Shown: positions 24,347-32,813 of the stretch, one piece after another
Position numbering within the stretch: the stretch's first letter is position 1
Layout of the letters: every line of letters starts with the position of its first letter
The notes under the pieces: generated by a model
Databases searched by the model: none
What the model was told of the DNA's origin: nothing
The model's input: only the letters and a program-made list of their open reading frames with translations
Position numbers and translations under genes: made by a program
DNA from: Oscillospiraceae bacterium
Lineage (GTDB): Bacteria > Bacillota > Clostridia > UBA1381
Assembly: GCA_015068965.1 (NCBI GenBank)
Contig: SVJN01000008.1
Span: forward strand, 1 to 32,813
DNA: 32,813 nt
Direction of reading: 5' to 3'

Positions 24347-25354
24347 ATGAAAAAATTAAAAGCAGTCAGCTCCGTTATCTTGTTTTTACTGATTTTTACC
24401 CTCTTGCTCGATGCTTGCAACGAGCTGTTCCGACGGAAAACCTTGAACGGGGCATGGAATCACACGACGAAAATTGCCGGCTTTTATAATGAACCAAAGG
24501 ATTCCTTTGATATGATGTTCTTCGGCTCGTCCAATACCTATTGCTCTTTTCATCCGCTTGTTTTGTGGGAGGAGAAAAACATCCGCTCCTATGTGTTTGC
24601 TACCCAACAGCAACCGGTCTGGGCAACCTATGCGTATATGAAGGAGGCATTAAAAACCCAGAAGCCGGATGTAATGGTTCTGGATGTGCTGATGTTTTCC
24701 AAGCATGAGGAATACTATGATGACGGTGTAAACTATTCCTTTGCAGATGACCTGCCGTTATCCTGGAATAAGGTGGAGCTTGCACGTGTATCCGCTCCGG
24801 GAAAGGATTGGGTTGGACTGATTTTTCCGTTCATCAAATATCATAGCCGGTGGAATGAACTGAATGAGCAGGATTACGCCTATGAGGCGGACAAGCAACG
24901 GGACTATTTAAAGGGATATGTTTTGCTGGAGCAGACCACCAATGAAGCAGTCAGACCGGATGTGTCCGACATCACAGAGGCCGCAGAGCTTTCAGAAAAA
25001 GAGCTTTCCTATTTCCATAAAATCCGGACGTTATGCGAGGAGGAGGGAGTCAAGCTTCTGTTGGTAAAGACGCCCTGTAACCCGGATGCGGACTTACAAA
25101 AGCATCTAAATTCAGTTGCGAAGCTTGCCGAGGAGCATGGATTGCAATATATTGATTTCAATCAGTATTATAACGAAATCGGTTTAGACTTAAATACTGA
25201 TTTTTACGACAAAACACATCTGAATTATAAGGGTGCAGAAAAGTTTACCCGTTATTTTGCAACCTTGTTTGACAAACAGGAATCCCCGCAGAATACGGCA
25301 GATTGGAACAAGGATTTACAACAATACCACTCCTATTTGGCAACTATTTCATAA
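24347..25354 (+). CDS. SGNH-fold protein partner of the MBOAT acyltransferase
   Basis: 335 residues from ATG 24347, directly after GAAGGGAG that overlaps the MBOAT stop. Residues 1-24 form a hydrophobic signal anchor (KAVSSVILFLLIFTLLLDA), so the rest faces outside. SGNH block I is MFFGSSNTYCSF with the candidate nucleophile serine at 61 or 62. The C-terminal DxxH dyad is DKTHLNYKGAEKF (D288, H291), which completes a Ser-His-Asp triad. Such proteins (AlgJ/AlgX-like) transfer the acetyl group delivered by MBOAT proteins to a polysaccharide or peptidoglycan. Overlap of signals and close spacing indicate one transcript with the MBOAT gene. Target polymer unknown. Confidence 0.88.
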   Translation: MKKLKAVSSVILFLLIFTLLLDACNELFRRKTLNGAWNHTTKIAGFYNEPKDSFDMMFFGSSNTYCSFHPLVLWEEKNIRSYVFATQQQPVWATYAYMKEALKTQKPDVMVLDVLMFSKHEEYYDDGVNYSFADDLPLSWNKVELARVSAPGKDWVGLIFPFIKYHSRWNELNEQDYAYEADKQRDYLKGYVLLEQTTNEAVRPDVSDITEAAELSEKELSYFHKIRTLCEEEGVKLLLVKTPCNPDADLQKHLNSVAKLAEEHGLQYIDFNQYYNEIGLDLNTDFYDKTHLNYKGAEKFTRYFATLFDKQESPQNTADWNKDLQQYHSYLATIS

Positions 25355-25379
25355 AAATGTGAGAAATTCGCATAAAACC

Positions 25380-25408
25380 TTGACGAAACAAGAAATATCT
25401 GTTAAAAT
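25380..25408 (+). promoter_or_regulatory. Sigma-A promoter of the glycyl-tRNA synthetase gene
   Basis: TTGACG (25380-25385), a 17-base spacer and TAAAAT (25403-25408), 41 bases before the chosen start. The leader is too short for a T-box. Confidence 0.7.
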
Positions 25409-25449
25409 AATTGAGAATGATAAAAAAGAGAAAGGCGTGTAACAAGGAA

Positions 25450-26841
25450 ATGAAAAATACAGAAAAAACAATGGACAAAATTGTAGCACTTTCCAAGGGC
25501 AGAGGCTACATTTTCCCGGGTAGTGAAATCTACGGCGGTCTGGCAAATACTTGGGACTACGGCCCGTTGGGTGTTGAATTTAAAAATAACGTAAAAAAAG
25601 CATGGTGGAAAAAGTTCATTCAGGAGTCTCCCTATAACGTAGGTGTTGACTGTGCCATTCTGATGAACCCGCAGACCTGGGTTGCATCGGGACACGTTGG
25701 CGGTTTTTCTGACCCGTTGATGGATTGTAAGGAATGTAAGGCACGTCACAGAGCGGACAAGCTGATTGAGGACTATGCGTTCCAGAATAACGAAAGCCTT
25801 GTTGTAGACGGCTGGAGCAACGAAAAAATGATGGAATATATCGACGAACACGGCATTGTCTGCCCGGAATGCGGTAAGAAAAACTTTACCTCAATCCGTC
25901 AGTTTAACCTGATGTTCAAAACCTTCCAGGGTGTTACCGAGGATTCCTCCTCAACTGTATACCTGCGTCCGGAAACAGCACAGGGTATCTTTGTAAACTT
26001 CAAGAATGTACAAAGAACCAGCCGGAAAAAGGTTCCGTTTGGTATTGGTCAGGTTGGTAAATCCTTCCGGAACGAAATTACACCGGGTAACTTTACCTTC
26101 CGTACCCGTGAGTTTGAGCAGATGGAATTGGAATTCTTCTGTGCACCGGGTAAGGATATGGAATGGTTCTATTACTGGAAAGATTTCTGCATGAACTGGC
26201 TGAAATCCTTGGGTATGAAGGAAGAAAACTTAAGATTCCGTGACCATTCTCCGGAAGAATTATCCCACTATTCCAATGCAACCACCGATATCGAGTTCGT
26301 ATTCCCGTTTGGCTGGGGTGAGCTTTGGGGAATTGCAGACCGTACCGACTTTGACTTAAAGCAGCACCAGGAGCATTCAGGTGAGAGTATGGACTACATT
26401 GATCCGATTACCAATGAGCGTTATGTACCGTACTGTATCGAGCCGTCGTTAGGTGCAGACCGTGTAACCCTTGCATTCTTGGTAGAAGCATATGACGAAG
26501 AGGATTTAGGCGATGGAGATAGCCGAGTGGTTCTTCACCTGCATCCGGCATTGGCTCCGGTAAAAGCCGCAATTCTTCCGCTTTCTAAAAAGCTTTCAGA
26601 GGGTGCAGAAAAGGTTTTTGCTCAGCTTTCTAAGAAATATAACTGCGAATATGACGAAGCAGGCTCTATCGGAAAACGTTATCGCCGTCAGGATGAAATC
26701 GGAACTCCGTTCTGTATCACCTACGACTTTGATTCCGAAGAAGATGGCTCTGTAACCGTTCGTGACAGAGACACTATGCAGCAGGAACGTATTAAGATTG
26801 AAGATTTAGAACAGTTCTTAGAAGAGAAACTGGCGTTCTGA
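25450..26841 (+). CDS. glyS: Glycine--tRNA ligase (dimeric type)
   Basis: 463 residues from ATG 25450; AAGGAA touches this codon and AGAAAGG is 14 bases upstream, so the start is less certain than the product. In-frame starts at 25411 and 25417 lack a site and add atypical residues, and ATG 25471 is the other reasonable choice. The enzyme charges tRNA-Gly. It is the alpha2, eukaryote/archaea-like form (also called glyQS), not the split glyQ/glyS form. Class II motifs are visible: [18 protein letters not shown] at the N-terminus, [21 protein letters not shown] as motif 2, and the motif 3 region [14 protein letters not shown]. Cysteine pairs CKECK and CPECGKKNF may bind zinc. The C-terminal anticodon-binding domain follows ([19 protein letters not shown]). 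It has its own promoter and a terminator-like hairpin downstream. Confidence 0.96.
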   Translation: MKNTEKTMDKIVALSKGRGYIFPGSEIYGGLANTWDYGPLGVEFKNNVKKAWWKKFIQESPYNVGVDCAILMNPQTWVASGHVGGFSDPLMDCKECKARHRADKLIEDYAFQNNESLVVDGWSNEKMMEYIDEHGIVCPECGKKNFTSIRQFNLMFKTFQGVTEDSSSTVYLRPETAQGIFVNFKNVQRTSRKKVPFGIGQVGKSFRNEITPGNFTFRTREFEQMELEFFCAPGKDMEWFYYWKDFCMNWLKSLGMKEENLRFRDHSPEELSHYSNATTDIEFVFPFGWGELWGIADRTDFDLKQHQEHSGESMDYIDPITNERYVPYCIEPSLGADRVTLAFLVEAYDEEDLGDGDSRVVLHLHPALAPVKAAILPLSKKLSEGAEKVFAQLSKKYNCEYDEAGSIGKRYRRQDEIGTPFCITYDFDSEEDGSVTVRDRDTMQQERIKIEDLEQFLEEKLAF

Positions 26842-26860
26842 TCTAAAAAATAGAGACAAC

Positions 26861-26936
26861 AGCTGTATCTCAACAAATATTTATGTTTACCGGAAAAAAC
26901 GGTGCGTATTTATGGTTGCGATACAGCTATTTTTTT
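26861..26936 (+). terminator. Long hairpin terminator after glyS
   Basis: AGCTGTATC (26861-26869) pairs perfectly with GATACAGCT (26920-26928), continued by CAAC/GTTG and an inner ACCG/CGGT stem, and followed by A and seven T. The stem-loop is unusually long (about 68 bases) for a terminator. Confidence 0.75.
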
Positions 26937-26956
26937 CCATATAGGAGGTTGCCGGA

Positions 26957-27736
26957 ATGCTTTTTTGCGAAAATCACAAGCTACAGTTTGAAAGCATTGG
27001 TCTGTTCTCAACACAACGGGAATGGATTCATCCGGCACGCATCATTGATTCGGATGAAATCATCCTGATGATGAAGGGGGAGGCGTTTATCGAGGAGGAC
27101 GAAGTTTGCTATCATCTTGTTCCGGGCGATGTTTTGTTGTTAGAAGCCGGAAAAAAGCATTGTGGCTATCAGGTGTCCGGAACGGAAACCTCCTTTTACT
27201 GGTTGCATTTTAAAACCGATATTCCAGTTTCGTTCAAGTGCTTTCATCCGGTAGAGGGGTATGAGCTTCGCACGCTTTTTAAATCACTTCTGCACAAAAG
27301 CAGGTCACCGGGATATACCGGTATGGAATGGGATGCGCTGACACTTCTGATTCTTCGTGAGCTGCAGCTTGCGGCACAACAGTCCACAGAAGCAGGAGAT
27401 TCTCTGATGCATCAGCTTGTGGAGTATATCAGAATCAATATCGGTTATGAGCTTACCGTGAAAAAGCTATCTGAGCAATTTGGTTATAACGAAACCTATT
27501 TAGGACGGCGGTTCCGGAAATTTTCGGGCTTTGGCTTAAAGGAGTATCTCTGCCGGGAAAAAATGCGTCATGCAAAGGACTTGTTGCAGAATACCGATTT
27601 TTCGGTCAAGGAAATTGCCGGAATGTGTGGATATCGGGAAGAAAATCTGTTTTTGAAATTCTTCTGCTATCATGAGGGCATCAGCCCCTCGGGATTCCGG
27701 AATCTCTACTGCCACACGCATATGAATAACCGATAA
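26957..27736 (+). CDS. AraC-family transcriptional regulator
   Basis: 259 residues from ATG 26957, preceded by AGGAGG. The N-terminal cupin sensor domain (about 1-140) includes EIILMMKGEAFIEEDEV, LVPGDVLLLEAGKKHCGY and FYWLHFK. The C-terminal AraC DNA-binding domain (about 155-259) contains two helix-turn-helix units: LTVKKLSEQFGYNETYLGRRF and FSVKEIAGMCGYREENLFLKFF, closing with ISPSGFRN. It lies upstream of, and in the same direction as, the polyamine transporter operon, which has its own promoter, so it may regulate that operon or a distant target. The ligand is not readable. It is unrelated in detail to the AraC-type protein at the left edge. Confidence 0.93.
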   Translation: MLFCENHKLQFESIGLFSTQREWIHPARIIDSDEIILMMKGEAFIEEDEVCYHLVPGDVLLLEAGKKHCGYQVSGTETSFYWLHFKTDIPVSFKCFHPVEGYELRTLFKSLLHKSRSPGYTGMEWDALTLLILRELQLAAQQSTEAGDSLMHQLVEYIRINIGYELTVKKLSEQFGYNETYLGRRFRKFSGFGLKEYLCREKMRHAKDLLQNTDFSVKEIAGMCGYREENLFLKFFCYHEGISPSGFRNLYCHTHMNNR

Positions 27737-27763
27737 AGGAATCGATTTTTTTTGACAAAACTA

Positions 27764-27792
27764 TTGACAATTCCACTTTTTTACGTTAAAGT
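27764..27792 (+). promoter_or_regulatory. Promoter of the potABCD operon
   Basis: Perfect TTGACA (27764-27769), a 17-base spacer and TAAAGT (27787-27792). A second TTGACA begins 12 bases upstream (27752-27757), giving a direct repeat that might be part of an operator. Confidence 0.65.
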
Positions 27793-27825
27793 GATATTGA
27801 CTACAAATCTATGGAGGTGTATTGG

Positions 27826-28875
27826 TTGAAAAACATTATCAGTTTGCAAAATATCGTCGTGGATTTTGACGGCGAAAACATTTTACAAAACATCAGTCTG
27901 AATATTCGGGATAAGGAATTTGTAACGCTTTTAGGGCCGTCAGGGTGTGGTAAAACAACAACTCTGCGGATTATTGGTGGTTTTTTGGAACCGAATAGCG
28001 GTACGGTGTTATTTGACGGGAAGAAAATCAATAATCTTCCGCCCTATAAGCGGAACGTCAATACTGTTTTTCAGCGATACGCACTATTTCCGCATTTGAA
28101 TGTTTATGATAATATTGCCTTTGGCTTAAAGGTACAGAAGCTCCCGGAAAAGGAAATCAGAACCAGAGTTGCCGAAATGCTGGAGCTGGTAAACCTTCGT
28201 GGCTTTGAAAAGCGGGGCGTCAATCACCTGTCCGGCGGTCAACAGCAACGTGTTGCAATTGCGCGTGCGTTGGTCAACCGTCCGAAGGTACTCTTGCTGG
28301 ACGAGCCTTTGGGTGCTTTGGATTTAAAACTCAGAAAAGAAATGCAGATTGAATTAAAACGCATTCAGCAGAGCCTTGAAATCACCTTTGTTTACGTTAC
28401 CCACGATCAGGAGGAAGCACTTACCATGAGTGATACCGTTGTGGTCATGAACAAGGGAAACATCCAGCAAATCGGAAGTCCGGTTGATATTTACAATGAA
28501 CCGGTCAATGCCTTTGTTGCCGATTTTATCGGTGAGAGTAATGTGTTAAAGGGTGTTATGCTGAAGGACTGTCTGGTAGAAATCAGCGGCAGACAGTTTG
28601 AATGTGTCGATAAAGGCTTTGCAGAAAACGAAGCAGTGGATGTTGTTATCCGTCCGGAGGACGTACAGCTGATTCCGGCAGAGCAGGCACAAATTACCGG
28701 CGTGGTGGATTCGGTTACCTTCAAGGGTGTGCATTATGAAATGCTGATAGAAGCCTATGATTTCCGTTGGATGGTGCATTCGACAAAGGCGGCAGAGCTT
28801 GGCTCGACTGTTGGCATGACCTTTGACCCGTATGATATCCATGTCATGAAAAAAATGAAGGATGAGACATTTTAA
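27826..28875 (+). CDS. potA: Spermidine/putrescine ABC transporter ATP-binding protein
   Basis: 349 residues from TTG 27826, eight bases after GGAGG; an ATG at 27811 overlaps that site. It powers polyamine import. The ABC domain (about 1-235) shows Walker [10 protein letters not shown], the Q-loop in [16 protein letters not shown], the signature [15 protein letters not shown], Walker [13 protein letters not shown] and the H-loop in [11 protein letters not shown]. The C-terminal TOBE domain (about 260-345) includes [15 protein letters not shown], usual for PotA and related importers. It is first in a four-gene operon with two permeases and a lipoprotein, so the substrate call rests mainly on the PotD-like binding protein. 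Confidence 0.93.
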   Translation: MKNIISLQNIVVDFDGENILQNISLNIRDKEFVTLLGPSGCGKTTTLRIIGGFLEPNSGTVLFDGKKINNLPPYKRNVNTVFQRYALFPHLNVYDNIAFGLKVQKLPEKEIRTRVAEMLELVNLRGFEKRGVNHLSGGQQQRVAIARALVNRPKVLLLDEPLGALDLKLRKEMQIELKRIQQSLEITFVYVTHDQEEALTMSDTVVVMNKGNIQQIGSPVDIYNEPVNAFVADFIGESNVLKGVMLKDCLVEISGRQFECVDKGFAENEAVDVVIRPEDVQLIPAEQAQITGVVDSVTFKGVHYEMLIEAYDFRWMVHSTKAAELGSTVGMTFDPYDIHVMKKMKDETF

Positions 28876-28893
28876 AAGAAAGGGGCTGTATAA

Positions 28894-29703
28894 ATGAAAC
28901 AGAAATTGATTGCAGCGCCGTATCTTGTCTGGATGGCGGTATTTATTGTTGTTCCGCTTCTGATGGTGGCATACTTTGCCTTTACCGATGGGGAGGGACG
29001 TTTTACACTTGATTATATTGCAGAGGTCGGAAAGTACACGGATATTTTTGTCCGCTCTATCTGGCTGGCGGCAATTGCGACGGTGATTTGTCTGGTGATT
29101 GCATATCCGCTTGCCTACATTCTGACCAAAATGGAAAAAAAACGGCAGAGCACCATGTTAATGATTGTGATGCTGCCGATGTGGATGAACTTTTTGTTAA
29201 GAACCTATGCGTGGATGACCTTGCTGGGAAACAATGGCATTATCAATACGTTGTTGGGATATGTCGGCTTAGGTCCTTATAAAATGCTCAATACCGAGGG
29301 AGCGGTGGTTCTGGGAATGGTTTATAACTATCTTCCTTATATGATTCTTCCGCTTTATTCGGTGATGGAAAAGATTGATAAAAGCCTGATTGAGGCGGCG
29401 GCTGACTTGGGCTGTAACGGTGCAAGAGTGCTTGCAAAGGTGATTTTCCCGCTTTCTCTGCCAGGTGTTACCTCCGGCATTACCATGGTGTTTGTGCCGG
29501 CAATCAGTACCTTTATTATTTCCAGAATGCTTGGCGGCGGTGGAAATCTTCTGATTGGTGACCTGATTGAAATGCAGTTTTTGGGAAATTCCTATAACCC
29601 GAATTTAGGTGCCGGAATTTCGCTTGTACTGATGGTGATTATTCTTCTGATTATGACGATTATGAACCAGTTTGACAGCGATGATGAAAAGGTTCTGATA
29701 TAG
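28894..29703 (+). CDS. potB: Spermidine/putrescine ABC transporter permease PotB
   Basis: 269 residues from ATG 28894, preceded by AAAGGGG. It has about six membrane segments, beginning with LVWMAVFIVVPLLMVAYFAF. The cytoplasmic EAA loop that docks on the ATPase is IEAAADLGCNGARVLAKVIF, followed by PLSLPGVTSG. These are typical of the PotB/BPD_transp_1 family. It pairs with PotC to form the membrane channel. It lies 18 bases after potA, and its stop codon overlaps the ribosome binding site of potC. Confidence 0.93.
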   Translation: MKQKLIAAPYLVWMAVFIVVPLLMVAYFAFTDGEGRFTLDYIAEVGKYTDIFVRSIWLAAIATVICLVIAYPLAYILTKMEKKRQSTMLMIVMLPMWMNFLLRTYAWMTLLGNNGIINTLLGYVGLGPYKMLNTEGAVVLGMVYNYLPYMILPLYSVMEKIDKSLIEAAADLGCNGARVLAKVIFPLSLPGVTSGITMVFVPAISTFIISRMLGGGGNLLIGDLIEMQFLGNSYNPNLGAGISLVLMVIILLIMTIMNQFDSDDEKVLI

Positions 29704-29712
29704 GAGGTAGCA

Positions 29713-30507
29713 ATGAAAAAACTGTCTAAAATTTATGTATCGGCAGTATTGCTGTTTCTGTATCTGCCGATTTTTGTCCTGATTATCTTTTCGTTTAATG
29801 CAACGAAAAGCCGGAGTGTGTTTTCAGAATTTACCTTTGACTGGTATATCCGTCTGTTTCAGAACGAGTTGATTATGACCTCGTTCCGGAACACTCTGAT
29901 TGTTGCAACAATTGCATCAGTTTGTGCAACGGTGCTGGGAACAGCGGCGGCAATCGGTATCAATCGGATGAGCAAGGCGGGAAAAGCGGTTGTGATGAAC
30001 ATCACCAACCTGCCGATTATCAACCCGGAAATTGTAACCGGTGTATCCCTGATGCTGGTTTTTGTGTTCTTTGCAGCACGGATGCATTTAGAATTTGGAT
30101 TTATTACCCTTTTGATTGCACATATCACCTTTAATGTGCCTTATGTGATTCTAAATATTATGCCGAAATTCCGTCAGATGAATCCGCATCTTTACGAGGC
30201 GGCACAGGATTTGGGCTGTAGTCCGGTCAAGGCGTTTTTCAAGGTGGTTCTGCCCGAAATCATGCCGGGTATCATGTCAGGCTTTTTGATGTCGCTGACC
30301 TTTTCGCTGGATGATTTCATCATCAGTTATTTCACCAGCGGACCGACCTCACAGACCTTGCCGATTACCATTTATTCCATGACAAGAAGAAAGGTAAGTC
30401 CGGAAATCAATGCACTTTCCACCATTATCTTTTTGATTGTTGTGATTGTGCTGATTGGAAAGAATATTCTGGAAAACCGTCATGCAAAACGTGATAAGGC
30501 AATGTAG
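29713..30507 (+). CDS. potC: Spermidine/putrescine ABC transporter permease PotC
   Basis: 264 residues from ATG 29713, six bases after TAGGAGG, which contains the stop codon of potB. About six membrane segments, the first being IYVSAVLLFLYLPIFVLIIF. The segment FNATKSRSVFSEFTFDWYIRLF and the EAA loop YEAAQDLGCSPVKAFFKVVL are typical of PotC, as is LSLDFSLDDF-like SLTFSLDDFIISYFTSGP. It forms the heterodimeric channel with PotB. potD follows after 19 bases. Confidence 0.93.
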   Translation: MKKLSKIYVSAVLLFLYLPIFVLIIFSFNATKSRSVFSEFTFDWYIRLFQNELIMTSFRNTLIVATIASVCATVLGTAAAIGINRMSKAGKAVVMNITNLPIINPEIVTGVSLMLVFVFFAARMHLEFGFITLLIAHITFNVPYVILNIMPKFRQMNPHLYEAAQDLGCSPVKAFFKVVLPEIMPGIMSGFLMSLTFSLDDFIISYFTSGPTSQTLPITIYSMTRRKVSPEINALSTIIFLIVVIVLIGKNILENRHAKRDKAM

Positions 30508-30526
30508 GAAGGAGTGCGTACAAGGG

Positions 30527-31771
30527 ATGAAAAAATTGCTTTTCGTGCTTACTTTATTGGGATTATTTTTTACTGCAGGCTGTAGCACAGCAACAGAAGA
30601 GGTTGAGGAGATAGAAGCGCAAACCCTGACCGTTTCCGACCATGCGTATTATGAGCGGTTTCAAGGAAAAGGAATTTCTATCAATGTATATAACTGGGGT
30701 GAGTATATTTCAGACGGCAGCGAGGAAGGAACCTTGGATATCAATGCAGAATTTACCGCGCTGACCGGCATTGAAGTAAACTACAGTACCTATGCAACCA
30801 ATGAGGAGCTTTATGCAAAATTAAAGGGCGGCGGTGCATCCTATGATGTGATTATCCCGTCCGATTATATGATTTCCAGAATGATTAAGGAGGATATGCT
30901 CCTCCCACTCAATTTTGAAAATCTGCCGAATTTTTCCAATATTATGGAGAATTTCAAAAATCCACTCTATGATCCGCAAAATCAATATACCGCACCCTAT
31001 ACCTGGGGTACGGTGGGGATTATCTATGATAAGACTGCCATTGATGAAGAGGACATCGACTGGGATATTCTCTGGAATGAGGAATATGCAGACCGGATTC
31101 TGATGTTTGATAACCCCCGGGATGCGTTTGCAATTGCAGAAATTCTTCTGGGGTATTCCTTAAATACCGAAAATCCGATTGAATTGGAACAAGCGGCAAA
31201 GAAATTAGGAGAGCAGAAACGGATTGTCCAGGCGTATGTCATGGACGAAATCTTTGATAAAATGGGTGCAGGCGAAGCACTGTTAGCACCTTATTATGCC
31301 GGTGATGCACTCACGCTGATGGATGAATATGACCATCTCGGCTTTGTGATTCCGAAAAGTGGAACCAATCTGTTTGTGGATGCGATGTGTATTCCGAAAT
31401 CTGCCCAGCAGAAGGAAGCGGCAGAAATGTACATCAACTTTATGATGGAGCGGGATATTGCTTACGCAACCACCGATTATATCGGTTATTCCACACCGAA
31501 TGCCGCGGCGTTTGAACTGTTGGATGAAGAATCGCAGGCAGATACCATTTCCTATCCGGCGGATGATTTTATCAACGAAAAAACAGAGGTTTTCAAAAAT
31601 CTCTCGGATGAGGCAAATCTGCAGATGCAAAGCCTTTGGACCGAAATGAAATCCGCACAGGACGAAAATCAGAATAAATGGGCAATCCCTGTTTTCATGC
31701 TGATTTGCGTGCTGACTTCTGTAGGGATTTTAATCAGACGGTACCTCAAAAAGAAAAAAGATATTTTTTAA
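30527..31771 (+). CDS. potD: Polyamine-binding lipoprotein PotD with C-terminal membrane segment
   Basis: 414 residues from ATG 30527, after AGGAAGGAG; an in-frame start at 30455 inside potC is rejected. The N-terminus is a lipoprotein signal with lipobox FFTAGC, giving a lipid-anchored cysteine at about residue 20. The mature part has PotD features: INVYNWGEYISDGS, FTALTGIEVNYSTYATNEEL, YDVIIPSDYMISRM and PYTWGTVGIIYD. It should deliver spermidine or putrescine to PotBC. Unusually, the last ~30 residues (WAIPVFMLICVLTSVGILI followed by RRYLKKKK) look like a transmembrane helix with a positively charged tail, so the protein may be tethered at both ends. Last gene of the operon; no terminator is seen before the next promoter. 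Confidence 0.93.
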   Translation: MKKLLFVLTLLGLFFTAGCSTATEEVEEIEAQTLTVSDHAYYERFQGKGISINVYNWGEYISDGSEEGTLDINAEFTALTGIEVNYSTYATNEELYAKLKGGGASYDVIIPSDYMISRMIKEDMLLPLNFENLPNFSNIMENFKNPLYDPQNQYTAPYTWGTVGIIYDKTAIDEEDIDWDILWNEEYADRILMFDNPRDAFAIAEILLGYSLNTENPIELEQAAKKLGEQKRIVQAYVMDEIFDKMGAGEALLAPYYAGDALTLMDEYDHLGFVIPKSGTNLFVDAMCIPKSAQQKEAAEMYINFMMERDIAYATTDYIGYSTPNAAAFELLDEESQADTISYPADDFINEKTEVFKNLSDEANLQMQSLWTEMKSAQDENQNKWAIPVFMLICVLTSVGILIRRYLKKKKDIF

Positions 31772-31772
31772 C

Positions 31773-31800
31773 TTGCAATTTTTCTAAAATATGTTACAAT
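31773..31800 (+). promoter_or_regulatory. Promoter of the ROK glucokinase gene
   Basis: TTGCAA (31773-31778), a 16-base spacer and extended -10 TGTTACAAT (TACAAT at 31795-31800). It begins one base after the potD stop codon. Confidence 0.65.
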
Positions 31801-31836
31801 AATAGAAGTGAATTCATTCAGAAAGGAAGAAAAACA

Positions 31837-32775
31837 ATGTATATTGGTGTAGATTTAGGCGGAACAAATATTGCCGCAGGTGTGGTAGATGAGGCAGGTA
31901 AGATTTTAGCAGAGGGTTCTGTACCGACCGGGGCAGAACGTCCCTATCAGGAAATCATCAAGGATATGGCAGACCTTTGTAAGGAGATTACCAAAAAGGC
32001 AGGTCTGGAAATTTCTGATATCAGGGCAATCGGTATCGGTAGCCCCGGAACCATTGATAATGAAAACGGTGTTGTGGTGTATTCCAACAATATCAAGATG
32101 GAGCACGCCCCGATTGCGGCAGAGCTTCAGAAGTATATCAACGTGCCGGTGAATATGGAAAATGATGCCAATGCGGCGGCAATGGGTGAATATGTAGTAA
32201 ACGGTGGCGATGTCGATAGCTTTATCTTCATTACCCTCGGAACCGGTGTTGGCGGCGGAATTGTATTGAACAAAAAGATTTACCGTGGCTTTAACTGTGC
32301 AGGTGCAGAGTTGGGACACATTACCTTGATTCATAACGGTCAGCCTTGTACTTGTGGCAATAACGGATGTTGGGAAGCATATGCTTCGGTAACCGCTTTA
32401 ATTCGTCAGACCAAGGAAGCAATCGAAAAGAACCCGGATTCTCTGATGGCAAAGCTTGCTGAAAAGGAAGGTAAGGTCAGCGGACGGACTGCATTCGATG
32501 CGGCGAAGCAGGGAGATGCGGCAGCACAAGCGGTGGTTGACCAGTATATCGAGTATGTGGCAGACGGTCTGTTGAGTATCGTCAATATCTTCCAACCGGA
32601 AAAGCTGGTCATCGGCGGCGGTATCAGTAAGGAAGGCGACTACCTCTTGAACCCGATTCGTGAGTATATCAAAAAGTATGACTATAATAAGTATATGCCG
32701 AGAGTGGATATCAGCATCGCAACTCTGTTTAATGATGCAGGCATCATCGGTGCGGCATTGGCGGCAAAACAATAA
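31837..32775 (+). CDS. glk: ROK-family glucokinase
   Basis: 312 residues from ATG 31837, preceded by AAAGGAAG; an in-frame start at 31678 would lie inside potD and is rejected. It phosphorylates glucose to glucose 6-phosphate; related ROK kinases accept mannose, fructose or N-acetyl sugars. The ATP phosphate loop is GVDLGGTNIAAGVVD (residues 4-18), the catalytic region VNMENDANAAAMGEY includes the base aspartate, and LGTGVGGGIV is the second phosphate motif. The sugar and zinc site reads GAELGHITL and CTCGNNGCWEAYAS, with the ROK-type CxCGxxGCxE cluster. It is complete and has no DNA-binding N-terminus, so it is a kinase rather than a ROK repressor. It has its own promoter. Given the nearby alpha-mannosidase, mannose could also be a substrate; that is speculation. 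Confidence 0.92.
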   Translation: MYIGVDLGGTNIAAGVVDEAGKILAEGSVPTGAERPYQEIIKDMADLCKEITKKAGLEISDIRAIGIGSPGTIDNENGVVVYSNNIKMEHAPIAAELQKYINVPVNMENDANAAAMGEYVVNGGDVDSFIFITLGTGVGGGIVLNKKIYRGFNCAGAELGHITLIHNGQPCTCGNNGCWEAYASVTALIRQTKEAIEKNPDSLMAKLAEKEGKVSGRTAFDAAKQGDAAAQAVVDQYIEYVADGLLSIVNIFQPEKLVIGGGISKEGDYLLNPIREYIKKYDYNKYMPRVDISIATLFNDAGIIGAALAAKQ

Positions 32776-32813
32776 GAAAGAATCTCCTGTACATTTAGGT
32801 GGGTAGTAATAAG

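Noticed and set aside
25355-25449. T-box leader before the glycyl-tRNA synthetase gene
   Set aside because: The leader is under 100 bases and has no T-box sequence or specifier stem.
1-32813. CRISPR arrays, tRNA or rRNA genes, prophage or transposase genes
   Set aside because: No regularly spaced repeats, cloverleaf-like sequences, rRNA signatures or mobile-element proteins were found on either strand by reading.

Overview
The window is a chromosomal stretch of a low-to-mid GC Firmicute. The organism is most likely an anaerobic gut-type member of the Clostridia (Oscillospirales or Lachnospirales level; inference from gene content, AGGAGG-type ribosome binding sites and sigma-A-type promoters, not a species call). 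Nearly all of it is coding. No intergenic gap exceeds 300 bases; the largest is 5979-6207, which is mostly filled by a palindromic repeat. I saw no tRNA, rRNA, CRISPR array, transposase or prophage gene.

Region 1 (1-7359) is accessory metabolism. A truncated AraC-type regulator reads leftward off the window edge. Divergent from it is a tight three-gene operon: an M24/creatinase-fold protein that has lost most metal ligands, a small sensory-rhodopsin-transducer (ASRT) family protein, and a creatininase-fold protein. A strong hairpin terminator closes it. A GH38 alpha-mannosidase with its own near-consensus promoter follows, then a 154-base inverted-repeat element and an MFS transporter. The operon combination suggests an uncharacterised small-molecule or glycoconjugate catabolic route.

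Region 2 (7446-18810) is core housekeeping in conserved Firmicute order: Asp23 family (yloU-like), fakA/yloV-like, recG; then rsmD, coaD and a coiled-coil protein; then fhs, tsaE, tsaB, rpiB; then an EF-G paralogue. The fakA-like gene appears to start at an ATT codon.

Region 3 (18960-25354) is again glycan-related. Two tandem GH172 (DUF2961) enzymes converge on a large unassigned minus-strand protein. Divergent from that protein is an MBOAT/SGNH pair typical of polysaccharide O-acetylation.

Region 4 (25450-32775) holds glycyl-tRNA synthetase, an AraC-type regulator, a complete potABCD-type polyamine ABC transporter whose binding protein carries an extra C-terminal membrane segment, and a ROK-family glucokinase.

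Start codons were chosen by ribosome binding site and family N-termini, so several genes begin downstream of the longest possible reading frame. All family names come from reading the translated sequences; no database search was run.
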